Below are positions 10,211 through 18,971 of a DNA stretch of 64,000 nt, piece by piece. A program made the position numbers and the translations under genes. Source of the DNA: Pseudoxanthomonas sp. Root630 (GTDB taxonomy: Bacteria; Pseudomonadota; Gammaproteobacteria; Xanthomonadales; Xanthomonadaceae); assembly GCF_001427585.1 (NCBI RefSeq), contig NZ_LMGY01000002.1:71095-135094 (forward strand), written 5' to 3'. Position 1 is the first letter of the stretch. Each line of letters starts with the position of its first letter. The notes under the pieces are model-generated. The model ran no database searches. It was not told the DNA's origin and worked only from the letters and a program-made list of their open reading frames with translations.

Positions 10211-11467
10211 ATGCCCCTGACCGATACCGCCATCCGCAAAACAAAACCTGAACAAAAGCCGCTCAAGTTGCGCGACGGCGGCGGTCTTTACCTAATTCTC
10301 CGACCAGATGGCGCGCGCTGGTGGCGACTGGATTACCGGCGCCCTGTCTCAGGCAAGCGGAACACCCTTAGCCTGGGCACCTACCCTGACACAGGCCTCG
10401 CAGAAGCCCGCGCCGAGCGCGATCGGGCTCGCAAGCAGCTCGCCGCAGGGATCGACCCCGGCGAGCACCGGAAGGCAGAGCAATCTGCCGGCGTCGAGCG
10501 GGCCGGCAATAGCTTCGAAGTCATCTCACGTGAATGGCTGGCCGTGAAAGCGCACGGCTGGACCGACAGCCACCATGCCAAGCAAAAAGTGCGTCTTGAA
10601 GCTCATGTCTTTCCCTGGATTGGCAAAAAACCGATTGCAGAAGTCGGAGTTTCGGATCTACGCCCCTTACTGACCCGTATGGTTGAGCGCAGTCATCATG
10701 AACAGGCTCATCGGGTCATGGCAGCGATGAGCAGCGTGTTCAAGTACGCCGTAGCTACGGAGCGAGCCGACCGCAACCCAGCTGCGGACCTGGGTGCGGC
10801 CCTTCCATCACGTCGGAAGCGCAGCTTTCCTACGATCACAGATCCGAAAGAGGTCGGCGGACTTCTGCGGGCAATGGACCGATATCGGGGTGAACCCGCT
10901 ACCTCTGCGGCCTTGAAGTTGGCCCCTATGACCTTCGTGCGTCCTGGCGAACTCCGGGGCGCCCGCTGGGCCGAGTTCGACCTTGATCATCCTGATGGCG
11001 CGCGCTGGGTAATTCCAGCCAGTCGGAGGAAGTTGCTAAAGGCGGACAAGGAGGATCCGAACACCGAGCCACACGTTGTGCCACTCGCAGAGCAAGCGGT
11101 AGCCATCCTCCGAGACCTAATGCCACTGACCGGACATCGAGAATACGTTTTCCCCGGGGTGCGCGACCCCAAGCGCTGCATGTCCGAGAACACGGTAAAC
11201 GCAGCCTTGAGAAACCTTGGCTACGATGGCAACACCATTGTTGGCCATGGGTTTCGCCACATGGCCTCCACTCTGCTCAACGAACTCGGATTCAATCCGG
11301 ACGCGATCGAGCGTCAGCTCGCCCATAAGGGACAAGGCGTGCGGGCGATCTATAACCTCGCCAAGCATATGCCTGAACGAAAGAAGATGATGCAGGCGTG
11401 GGCGGACTATTTGGACGCGTGCAAAGCGATGGGAATAGAAGCGCAGCTCGATTCCAAAGCAGCCTGA
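10211..11467 (+). CDS. P4-type tyrosine integrase of a genomic island
   Basis: Site-specific recombinase of 418 residues. The N-terminus (MPLTDTAIRKTKPEQKPLKL...LRDGGGLYLI) is the DUF4102 arm-binding domain of P4-like integrases; the catalytic domain shows R244 (FVRPGELRGARW), H346-x-x-R349 (HGFRHMAS), a second histidine in QLAHK and the nucleophile Y381. The C-terminal MMQAWADYLDACK is typical. The gene is complete and reads away from the tRNA-Met 177 bases upstream, the usual layout of an island integrated at a tRNA 3' end. No second copy of the tRNA end was found by eye, so the far border is unknown. Confidence 0.93.
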   Translation: MPLTDTAIRKTKPEQKPLKLRDGGGLYLILRPDGARWWRLDYRRPVSGKRNTLSLGTYPDTGLAEARAERDRARKQLAAGIDPGEHRKAEQSAGVERAGNSFEVISREWLAVKAHGWTDSHHAKQKVRLEAHVFPWIGKKPIAEVGVSDLRPLLTRMVERSHHEQAHRVMAAMSSVFKYAVATERADRNPAADLGAALPSRRKRSFPTITDPKEVGGLLRAMDRYRGEPATSAALKLAPMTFVRPGELRGARWAEFDLDHPDGARWVIPASRRKLLKADKEDPNTEPHVVPLAEQAVAILRDLMPLTGHREYVFPGVRDPKRCMSENTVNAALRNLGYDGNTIVGHGFRHMASTLLNELGFNPDAIERQLAHKGQGVRAIYNLAKHMPERKKMMQAWADYLDACKAMGIEAQLDSKAA

Positions 11468-11705
11468 TTTCATCAAAGGCAGGTCCGCTTCCGGCCAGAA
11501 GCGGCCATCGCATCGGTATCGGCGATGCGTCCCCCCCCCGCGCTTGGGAAACCTCCGCAGGATGATCTCTCCACTAGTGTGGAAGGTTGTCTGCGCTGCG
11601 CTGGGACATTGGTAAGGAAGAAGGCATTGGCAGGCTCGCTATGCGGCTCTCATGCCGCCCGCCGGTGGCGTGACTTTCAATCGCTACCTCGCAGATCGGA
11701 CAACT

Positions 11706-14627
11706 TCATGCGGAAGGGAGGCGTCCCATCAGAGTATCCAAGGGTGCTGGCCGGCCGAGAAGGTAGCCTTGTGCCTGGTCGCACCCGTGCTGTTGTAGCC
11801 AATGGAACTCGCTTTCCACCTCGACGCCTTCCGCGATGACTTTCAGTCCGATGCCATGCGCCAGTTCGATCAGCGCCCTGCAGATCGCGGCATTGCGCTG
11901 ATCTTGGTGGACGTTGCGCACGAAGCTCCGATCCAGCTTCAAATAGTCCAGGGGAAGTTCGCGCAAGTACGTCATGCTGGAGAAGCCGGTACCGAAGTCG
12001 TCGACCGAGATGCAGACATCCGCATCGCGCAGCGCCTCAAGCGAGCGACGCACTTCCTCCGGGCTTTGCATCATGGCGGTTTCGGTGATCTCCACATGGA
12101 AGCCGCGACCGTCGATGCCGTGTTCCCCTGCTACGCGGGTCAACCATTCCGCCACGCCCCCGGCTGACAACTGCTGTGCGGATATGTTGATCGCCACGGC
12201 AATGTCTCCATGCCCCTGCGCGCGCAGCTGCGCCCGCGCCCGCACCGCTTGTTCGATGACCCAGCACCCGAGCGGCACGACCAGTCCGGATTCCTCCGCT
12301 AGCGGCACGAACGTGGCGGGCGAGACTTGGCCCCACCGTGGGCTGTCCCAGCGCAACAACGCTTCCGCGGCGACGACCTTGCCGGACGCGATATCCACGA
12401 TAGGCTGGAAGTGGAGATCGAGCGTTCCTGCCGCGATCGCCGCACGCAGCCCTTCCACCATGGCGAGCCGATGCGCGGCGATTTCCGCCATCCCTTCGGA
12501 GTAAGCCACTTCCTTCTGGCCGGTCGCCCGCGATTCCAGCGCGGCCAGCGCCGCATGATCGATCACCTGTTCCGCCGTCGACGGATCGCCGGCAGCGGCG
12601 TGCGCGACGCCGAGTGACCCGTCCACGCGATAGCTGCCGCCTTCGAACTCGACGGGCAGGGACAATGCGTGCGCAATCGCGGCACAAAGGATCCCCGCCT
12701 GAGCGGCGTCTTTCGCCACCAGCACAAAGGCATCGGAGGGCACGTATGCGACTGGTCCGTGGGCTGCGCCTAGGCGTGTCAGGCGATCCGCGATGTCCGT
12801 CAGCAGGGCCAGGCCCAGCCGGCGACCCAGCGTCGGCGCGACGATCTCCAGGTCCCGCAGCTGCACGTAGACGACCGCAAAGGCCGCTGCCTGCTGCGCG
12901 CGCCAGGCATCGACCTCCGCCGTCAATGCACTCAGCTTCAAGAGGCCGATGGATTCTTCGTGGGTTGCGCGCCACGCCAACAATCTCTCGTGCTCAACGC
13001 GCTCGGTGACATCCTCGGCAAGCACCAGCCTCGCGGTACGCCCATCGAAGACGATGTCGCTGCTGTAGACCCTGGCGAACAGGGTGCTGCCATCCTTCCG
13101 CCGGTGCACCCACACGCGGCCGGGGTCGCCCCTGCCATTCAGGCGCATGGCATCGTCGATCACATCGGCACGCTCGTCCTCCGGCCTGATATCGAGGATC
13201 GACATGGCCAGGAACTCTTCCGCCGTGTACCCGTAGCGAGCGACCGCGGCATGGTTGACCGCCAGAAAACGCAGCGTCGCGCCGTCGAACACCCAGAACG
13301 GCAGAGGATTGCGATCAAACAACTCGCGGAACTGCCGTTCGGCGCGTTCGACCTGAGCGCTCGCTTCGCGACGCTCGGTGATATCGACGATCGTGCCCGT
13401 CATCAGCTGGCCGCCTTCATCCAGCCCCACCATCGCACCTGCAGCCTCGATCCAGCGGGTCTCTCCTGTGGGAAGAACCACGCGGTACTCGGACCGGAAA
13501 TTGCGCCGGTCGGCCAGCGCGTCCGACAGTTGGACCTGAACAGGGTGGCGATCGTCCCCATGGATGCGCGAGAAGAAATCCTCGAGCGGGATGACCGCAT
13601 CTTTCGGCGCGAAACCGAACAGCGAGGCCGCCTGCGCCGTCGCGCGCACGAGTTCCCTGTCAACGTCCAGCGCCCAGACGCCTGCGTGCGATGCGTCCTG
13701 CGCCTTGCTCAGCCAGTCGGCGTGCCGCAACAGCTCTGCCTGCGTCGCGATGCGGGCGCGCTCCGTCCTCTCCAGCGCGTACGTGTAGTAGAAGAAGCCC
13801 GTCCAGTACACAAGCAGGAACAGGGCGACCGCGCCGCTGTAGTTCCACCAGGCGGCCAAGACTTCGCGCTCGGCAATGCCCACGGCGACGACGAAGGGAT
13901 ACTGGCTCGTCGAGGTGAAGCTGGCGCGGCGTTTCACGCCGTCCAACGGGCTCACCAGGGTCGCCTGCGCCGTACCGTCGCGACCCAGTAATGGCACGTC
14001 CACCACCCGCCCGGTAAAGCGGTAGCTGTTGCCGGTGCGTGCGAGGATGCGGCCACTCTCGTCGAGTATCACGGCGCTTCCCCACGTACCGATGTCGGCG
14101 CCTTCGAGCATGCGCGACAACTCGGACGTCCTCAGGCGGGCGGCCAGCACATGGTGTTCCGGCGTCCGGAAGTACAACGGAAGCACAGGCTCGCCGCGCC
14201 CGCCGGCCTGAAGATCCCCCACCAGGAAGTCCCGGCCCTCGAATCGTGGCAGGGAGGCTGGCGCGGTATCGATGCTGACACCCACGCGTATCGGCGTGCC
14301 GTCGCGCGCAAAGAGATCGATATCCTGGATCTCGGTATTACGCCCGATGACGCCGCGTATCTCGCTCGCGATATCCCACGGCCCGGCCGCGCCGCCCTGG
14401 GCTGCGAAACCGTCCGCCACGCTCGCCATGCCCCGTAGCGCGCGCTCGAGATTGCGGATCTCGTAGAAGAGCAACCGGTCTATGCCTTTTGCCACCCCCA
14501 GCGCACGCCGCTCCGCTGCCTCGATGCGCGTAGTGCGATCGTGATAGATGGCGGCCACCACGGCCACCGACAGCACCAGACCCAGAGCCACACCCAGCCG
14601 CCTCCATGAACGTCCGCCGGGATCCAT
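11706..14627 (-). CDS. Membrane PAS-PAS-GGDEF(degenerate)-EAL c-di-GMP phosphodiesterase
   Basis: The 973-residue product has an N-terminal membrane segment (about 12-30), a periplasmic sensor region, a second membrane segment (about 268-290), two PAS domains, a GGDEF-like domain in which the motif is lost (SDAFVLVA), and a C-terminal EAL domain that keeps EALLRW, NISAQQL, DDFGTGFSS, KLDRSFV and AEGVE. It should hydrolyse c-di-GMP to pGpG and lower the signal level in response to periplasmic or redox cues. ATG at 14627 is chosen (AGGGGA upstream, immediately before the first membrane segment); the frame is open about 200 bases further. It lies next to the island integrase and may be cargo or flanking genome. 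Confidence 0.9.
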   Translation of the reverse strand: MDPGGRSWRRLGVALGLVLSVAVVAAIYHDRTTRIEAAERRALGVAKGIDRLLFYEIRNLERALRGMASVADGFAAQGGAAGPWDIASEIRGVIGRNTEIQDIDLFARDGTPIRVGVSIDTAPASLPRFEGRDFLVGDLQAGGRGEPVLPLYFRTPEHHVLAARLRTSELSRMLEGADIGTWGSAVILDESGRILARTGNSYRFTGRVVDVPLLGRDGTAQATLVSPLDGVKRRASFTSTSQYPFVVAVGIAEREVLAAWWNYSGAVALFLLVYWTGFFYYTYALERTERARIATQAELLRHADWLSKAQDASHAGVWALDVDRELVRATAQAASLFGFAPKDAVIPLEDFFSRIHGDDRHPVQVQLSDALADRRNFRSEYRVVLPTGETRWIEAAGAMVGLDEGGQLMTGTIVDITERREASAQVERAERQFRELFDRNPLPFWVFDGATLRFLAVNHAAVARYGYTAEEFLAMSILDIRPEDERADVIDDAMRLNGRGDPGRVWVHRRKDGSTLFARVYSSDIVFDGRTARLVLAEDVTERVEHERLLAWRATHEESIGLLKLSALTAEVDAWRAQQAAAFAVVYVQLRDLEIVAPTLGRRLGLALLTDIADRLTRLGAAHGPVAYVPSDAFVLVAKDAAQAGILCAAIAHALSLPVEFEGGSYRVDGSLGVAHAAAGDPSTAEQVIDHAALAALESRATGQKEVAYSEGMAEIAAHRLAMVEGLRAAIAAGTLDLHFQPIVDIASGKVVAAEALLRWDSPRWGQVSPATFVPLAEESGLVVPLGCWVIEQAVRARAQLRAQGHGDIAVAINISAQQLSAGGVAEWLTRVAGEHGIDGRGFHVEITETAMMQSPEEVRRSLEALRDADVCISVDDFGTGFSSMTYLRELPLDYLKLDRSFVRNVHQDQRNAAICRALIELAHGIGLKVIAEGVEVESEFHWLQQHGCDQAQGYLLGRPAPLDTLMGRLPSA

Positions 14628-15037
14628 GGTGCTTTCCCCTCTGGGTTCGAAAGCGCCGCCGGTTTGTCTTTTTCGTGATAGGTCCATGACACGAAGAGAG
14701 GCTTCATGGTGGCGGGAAGCTAACTGAGAGTGCGCACGATCGGCGTGAAGCCCTCTTTCTTGAGTACGGCGGAACACCACCGTACTCCACGATAGCGGCA
14801 TGCATCGGGACGCCTTGATGGTCGGTTCCATCGCAACTCGAGAAACGGCCTCCGGGGCACCTCAGCTACCGTCGGCGCATCCGCACTGCGCGGATGCGCC
14901 CATCAACTGATACTCGCAACTCGGTTTCCGGCCGGAAATGGACATCCGCCTCCTCTGGTATCTAGCGCGCGCTTCGGCTGTTCTTTTTGACGCCGAATCT
15001 TGAGGTACGCTCCGTTGTGAACGGAGGTAGCTGGCCG
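14628..15037. other. Intergenic region between divergent genes
   Basis: 410 bases between the phosphodiesterase and a small divergent gene. It must hold both promoters. A palindrome-like TTTCCGGCCGGAAA occurs near 14930 and resembles half of the dispersed repeat noted elsewhere. No open frame with coding character was seen. Confidence 0.5.
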
Positions 15038-15262
15038 ATGAGCGTCACGACCATTACGGAAAACGGGCACCAGGTCACAGTCCAGACCATCGAGAAGACC
15101 GATCACCTAGGCGCCACATACTGGCAAGGCCGCGCAATGTTTCGGGTTGCGGGCGAGCGAGCACGCGTTGACGTAGTTACCTCCGCACGTCACCAGACGT
15201 CCAAGAGCGCCGAAGCTTCTGTGCTCGCTCTCGCGCGTAGAAACGGCTGGGGCGCTAGCTGA
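15038..15262 (+). CDS. Small protein of unknown function, copy 1 of a two-member family
   Basis: A 74-residue soluble protein starting at ATG 15038 with GGAGG 12 bases upstream. The C-terminal half (ATYWQGRAMFR...SARHQTSKSAEASVLALARRNGW) aligns without gaps to the 72-residue protein at 30682-30900. Conserved positions include Y(W/F)Q.RA.FR, HQT..SAE and AR(K/R).GW. No family is recognised; the predicted fold is a short alpha/beta unit ending in an amphipathic helix. Conservation of both start-side ribosome signal and protein sequence makes it a real gene. Confidence 0.6.
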   Translation: MSVTTITENGHQVTVQTIEKTDHLGATYWQGRAMFRVAGERARVDVVTSARHQTSKSAEASVLALARRNGWGAS

Positions 15263-15619
15263 ACGATTCAGACTGGTTGCATGAGGCCCGTGTCAGGTCT
15301 TTAAGCCCTGGCCGTCTGGACCGCATGGATACCAACCCTGAGAGCAAACCTACATCAAGTAGATGAGTGGTACCGGATCTGCCCCGCCAGCAGCCTTGTC
15401 GGATATGCAGTCCTTATCTCGAAGTTGGTTGGGCTCACCACGTTTAAGATCTTGTGCTCCATCAGGGTCGGCCTCAACGCCAATGCATGGGGAGCCACAA
15501 AGTACCTCTTGCGAGGCGCGGCGCTCTGTCGGCACACGTGGGGATGTAAGCCGGCTGCGATCACATGCTGGCGACGCACGATGGCGCCATCATGGCATCG
15601 TCATCCGGAGGGCTACGCA
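15263..15619. other. Intergenic region without recognised gene
   Basis: 357 bases upstream of the SDR gene. Reading frames run through it, including one continuous with the SDR frame, but they lack homology, ribosome sites and coding character. Likely contains the SDR promoter. Confidence 0.5.
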
Positions 15620-16627
15620 ATGGGAACCAAGAAGACCGCATCGAGGAAAAGTGCTTCGTCTTCGGCCGCGCAGAACACCGTCAAGCGCCAACGCAAGCTG
15701 CAGACCGAGATAGACCGCAAGGACGTCGCCGCCAAGGAAAAGAAGTCTCCAAAGAAGGCCATGCAGGCCGGCGTGCGAACTCAGCCGGTACACATGCCTG
15801 CGCAACATTTGCGCAAGCCAGGTGCTGAAGCGGACCTTGCGCTCGCTCCCGCGTTTGAGGCGCCGGATTACCGCGGTAGCGGCAAGCTGGAAGGCCTTAC
15901 CGCGATCGTGACCGGAGCCGATTCGGGCATCGGCCGCGCCGTCGCCGTGCTGTTCGCGCGCGAGGGCGCGAATGTCGCTGTCCTGTATCTCAACGAGCAC
16001 GTCGATGCGAGGGAAACGGCACGCTGGATCGAGAAGGAAGGTCGCAACGCGCTGCTCATCCCCGGCGACGTCCGGGATTCCGCGTTCTGCAAGCGCGCCG
16101 CCGACAAAGTGGCGAAACAGTTCGGCGGCATCGACGTGCTGGTGAACAACGCGGGATTCCAATTGCACGCCGAGCGACTGGAAGACCTGACTGATGAACA
16201 CCTTCAGGAAACCCTGCAGACCAACGTGGCGGGCTACATCCACATGGCCCGGGCGTGCCTGCCCCACATGGAACGCGGCGCATCCATCGTCAACTGCGGC
16301 TCGGTCACCGGATTGTTCGGCAGCCCGCAGTTGATCGACTACTCGGCCACCAAAGGTGCCGTGCACGCCTTCACCAAGGCGTTGGCGGCCAACCTGCTGG
16401 AACGCGGCATCCGCGTGAATGCCGTCGCACCCGGCCCGGTATGGACGCCGTTCAACCCCGCCGACAAACCGGCCGATGAGGTCGCCGCGTTCGGCAAGGA
16501 CAGTGCGATGGGACGGCCCGCGCAGCCGGAGGAACTGTCGCCCGCGTTCGTCTTCCTCGCGTCCCCGGTGATGTCGTCCTACGTCAACGGCATTGTCTTG
16601 CCGGTAATGGGCGGACCGAAGGGCTGA
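15620..16627 (+). CDS. SDR family NAD(P)-dependent oxidoreductase (YghA-like)
   Basis: The 335-residue product has a long lysine-rich N-terminal extension (1-90, KKTASRKSASSS...KKSPKKAMQ) and then a classical short-chain dehydrogenase: TGADSGIG cofactor motif, NNAG, catalytic S (NCGSVTGLFG), Y-x-x-x-K (YSATKGAV) and VAPGPVWTP. The core resembles stress-induced YghA/YhdF proteins; substrate unknown. ATG 15620 has GGAGG nine bases upstream. The lysine-rich tail is unusual and could bind nucleic acid or membranes. It is the first of a block of stress-type genes and convergent with the ABC1 kinase gene (19 bases between stops). Confidence 0.88.
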   Translation: MGTKKTASRKSASSSAAQNTVKRQRKLQTEIDRKDVAAKEKKSPKKAMQAGVRTQPVHMPAQHLRKPGAEADLALAPAFEAPDYRGSGKLEGLTAIVTGADSGIGRAVAVLFAREGANVAVLYLNEHVDARETARWIEKEGRNALLIPGDVRDSAFCKRAADKVAKQFGGIDVLVNNAGFQLHAERLEDLTDEHLQETLQTNVAGYIHMARACLPHMERGASIVNCGSVTGLFGSPQLIDYSATKGAVHAFTKALAANLLERGIRVNAVAPGPVWTPFNPADKPADEVAAFGKDSAMGRPAQPEELSPAFVFLASPVMSSYVNGIVLPVMGGPKG

Positions 16628-16646
16628 ACGGAGCATACGGTTGCCA

Positions 16647-18347
16647 TCAGCGCGGTCCGCGCTCCTCGCGCGACCGCGCGCGGTGGTCGTTAAGCAGCGA
16701 GCTGACGATGATGCTGGCGCCCAGCGCCACGCCCAGCAAGAACAGCACCAGCGCCACCACGGGGTAGCCCCACAGCGTATGCGATGACGGCACGCGCATC
16801 ATCATCGCGGAGGCGAGGATCAACGAGGCCGTGATCACGCCCACCGAAATGCGGTTGGCGATCTTCTGCAGGTTCTCCATCAGCCGGGATTCCTCCAGGC
16901 CGGTCACCCGCATCTGGAAGCGGTTCTCCGCCACCAGTGACAGGATGTCCGACAGCTTCCGCGGCCCATCGCGCAGCAGTGCCTGCACTTCCATCAGCTC
17001 GCTGGCCAGGCTCGGCGAGGACAACGACTTGCGCAGGCGCGCGCGCATCACGTGCTGCAACTGGTCTTCCACCACGCGCTGCGTGTCCAGGTCCGGCGCC
17101 AGCAGGTGGCAGGCCGTGTCCAGATTGAGCAATGTCTTGCCCAGCAGACTGAGTTCGGGCGGCGGGCGCAGCCCGCATTGCGTGGCGATACGGACCAGCT
17201 CCAGCACCACCCTGCCCTCCGACATGGAGGCCTGGTGCGCGCCGTAGCGCGCGATCAGCTGGCCGACTTCGCGCAGGAAGCGGGGCTCGTCGTAGTCCTC
17301 CAGCCGGATGCCGAGTGCGATGCATTCCTCCGCGACCTGCTCCCCGCGCCCGTCGACGGCGGCGAACAGCAGTTTGAGCAGGCGATCGCGCTGGCGCGGC
17401 GGCACATTGGCCACCATCCCCAAGTCGAAAATGGCCAGGCGCCCGTCGTCGGTCACGCGCAGGTTGCCGGGGTGCGGATCGGCGTGGATCTCGCCGTGCA
17501 CGAACACCTGGTCCAGATAGCCGCGTAGCAGATCCTCCGCCAGCGGCGTCATGCCCTGCTCGGTCCGGCGCAGTCCGGAGATCTGGTCCACGCGCCGACC
17601 GTCGGCGAGTTCCATCGTCAGCACGCGCTTGGCGGTGTAGTCCCAGACCGGCGCGGGCACCCACAACTGTTTGAAGGGCGCCAGATGGTTGCGGAAGCGT
17701 TCGAGATTCTCGGCTTCCGCCACGTAGTCCAGTTCGGCCGTCAGCGAACGGGCGAACTCGCCGAGCCATTCCGAGAAGCGCACATGCCGGCCGACGTCGG
17801 TGAACCGGTCCGCCGTGCCGGTGATGCCGCGCAACAGCTCCAGATCCGCCATCAGCTGCTGCGCCACGCCGGGCCGCTGCACCTTGACCGCCACCTCCCG
17901 ACCGTCGCGCAGCGTCGCCCGATGGACCTGTGCCAGGGATGCGCATCCCAAGGGCGTCTCGTCGAAACTCGCGTACGCCTTGCTGATGCGCACGCCGAGC
18001 GCCTGTTCCACTTGGTCGCGGATCACCTCGAACGACACGGGCGTGACCTTCTCCTGCATCCGCTCCAGCGCAGCGGCATAGGCCGCAGGTACCAGGTCCG
18101 GCCGGGTGGACAGCATCTGGCCGAGCTTCACGAATGTCGGGCCCAACGCTTCCAGTTCGTCGGCGAATTTCTCCGGGCTGCCGTCGTCGACGATGTCCTC
18201 GTCCAGCATCGTCGGTTCCAACGAGAGGCCGTTGAACACGCCCGACTTCCGGTAGCGGAACAGGAAGCCGAGGATCGCGGCCCGTCGTGAGAGCCTGCTC
18301 TCTTCAGCGGCTGTCGAAGGCGAGGTGCGCGTGCTGGTTTCCGTCAT
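16647..18347 (-). CDS. ABC1/UbiB family atypical kinase
   Basis: A 566-residue protein of the AarF/UbiB/ADCK family, atypical kinases or ATPases linked to ubiquinone synthesis and stress. Family motifs are present: KxGQ motif FVKLGQMLSTRPDLVP, AVKVQRPG, HADPHPGNLRV and FDLGM. Two C-terminal membrane segments (about 500-520 and 528-550) anchor it. The true ubiB is normally next to ubiE/ubiJ; this copy sits among stress genes and is probably a paralogue, so no symbol is given. Confidence 0.88.
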   Translation of the reverse strand: MTETSTRTSPSTAAEESRLSRRAAILGFLFRYRKSGVFNGLSLEPTMLDEDIVDDGSPEKFADELEALGPTFVKLGQMLSTRPDLVPAAYAAALERMQEKVTPVSFEVIRDQVEQALGVRISKAYASFDETPLGCASLAQVHRATLRDGREVAVKVQRPGVAQQLMADLELLRGITGTADRFTDVGRHVRFSEWLGEFARSLTAELDYVAEAENLERFRNHLAPFKQLWVPAPVWDYTAKRVLTMELADGRRVDQISGLRRTEQGMTPLAEDLLRGYLDQVFVHGEIHADPHPGNLRVTDDGRLAIFDLGMVANVPPRQRDRLLKLLFAAVDGRGEQVAEECIALGIRLEDYDEPRFLREVGQLIARYGAHQASMSEGRVVLELVRIATQCGLRPPPELSLLGKTLLNLDTACHLLAPDLDTQRVVEDQLQHVMRARLRKSLSSPSLASELMEVQALLRDGPRKLSDILSLVAENRFQMRVTGLEESRLMENLQKIANRISVGVITASLILASAMMMRVPSSHTLWGYPVVALVLFLLGVALGASIIVSSLLNDHRARSREERGPR

Positions 18348-18463
18348 GCAGATGTTGTCGCGCGCGGGCAGTGAGTGCGAAGTGAATGCGAAAGGTCACG
18401 GCTCACGCCCTGCTCACCCGGCAAGGGTTGCAATCGCATCGGTCGATACCTTGGGTGAACCCG

Positions 18464-18646
18464 ATGAGCCAGCCTCTTACGCACAAGCCCAACCCGCGCA
18501 GCGACGGCGAGAAGGCGAACACGCCGGACAAGCATCGCAACGACAAGGCGTGCTGGAAGGAGCACGATCAACCCGACGCACCTCGGAAAGATCGGCCCGA
18601 CCCGGAGAAGGACTACCCGGATGCGCGCGAAGGCGTCCCGCGCTGA
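18464..18646 (+). CDS. Small highly charged protein, unknown
   Basis: A 60-residue, extremely hydrophilic product (MSQPLTHKPNPRSDGEKANT..., rich in K, D, P, R) beginning at ATG 18464 with GGTGA upstream. Such intrinsically disordered proteins occur among osmotic and general-stress genes of xanthomonads, and the neighbours here (catalase, ferritin-like) fit. No family recognised; could still be spurious. Confidence 0.45.
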   Translation: MSQPLTHKPNPRSDGEKANTPDKHRNDKACWKEHDQPDAPRKDRPDPEKDYPDAREGVPR

Positions 18647-18659
18647 GCGGTAGCGCGCC

Positions 18660-18917
18660 TCAGAGCGGCGGCACGACCGGTCGCTCGCGTACCACGGTGG
18701 TCGGCGTCGCCGCATAGGTGTCGGCGAAGATCTGTTGCCGCTGCGCGATCGTAGCCAGCAGCTCATTGGAGCGTCGCTGCTCTTCGATCTGCCGCCGCAG
18801 CAAGCCCTTGATGCCGAATACCGCGAACGGCACCAGGATCCAGAGCACCGAGAGCACCAGCCCCAGTGCGAACAGGAAGAAGCCCAGGAAGGTATAGCCG
18901 GCGGTCAGGTTTTCCAT
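18660..18917 (-). CDS. Small single- or double-pass membrane protein, unknown
   Basis: An 85-residue product whose residues 6-40 are strongly hydrophobic (TFLGFFLFALGLVLSVLWIL, VPFAVFGIKGLL), followed by a charged helix RRQIEEQRRSNELLATIAQRQ and a proline-rich end. It probably exposes a coiled-coil helix in the cytoplasm. It lies 54 bases downstream of katE on the same strand and 13 bases from the end of the opposing small gene. Family not recognised. Confidence 0.65.
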   Translation of the reverse strand: MENLTAGYTFLGFFLFALGLVLSVLWILVPFAVFGIKGLLRRQIEEQRRSNELLATIAQRQQIFADTYAATPTTVVRERPVVPPL

Positions 18918-18971
18918 GTGCGAGTCCTCGATCTGTCGTGGGTGTCATGCGTGCGCGGACGCGCTACGCGC

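Noticed and set aside
10035-15037. A defined island end (second tRNA-Met 3' copy)
   Set aside because: No direct repeat of the tRNA 3' end was found by eye in the window, so the right border of the integrase-associated island is not called.
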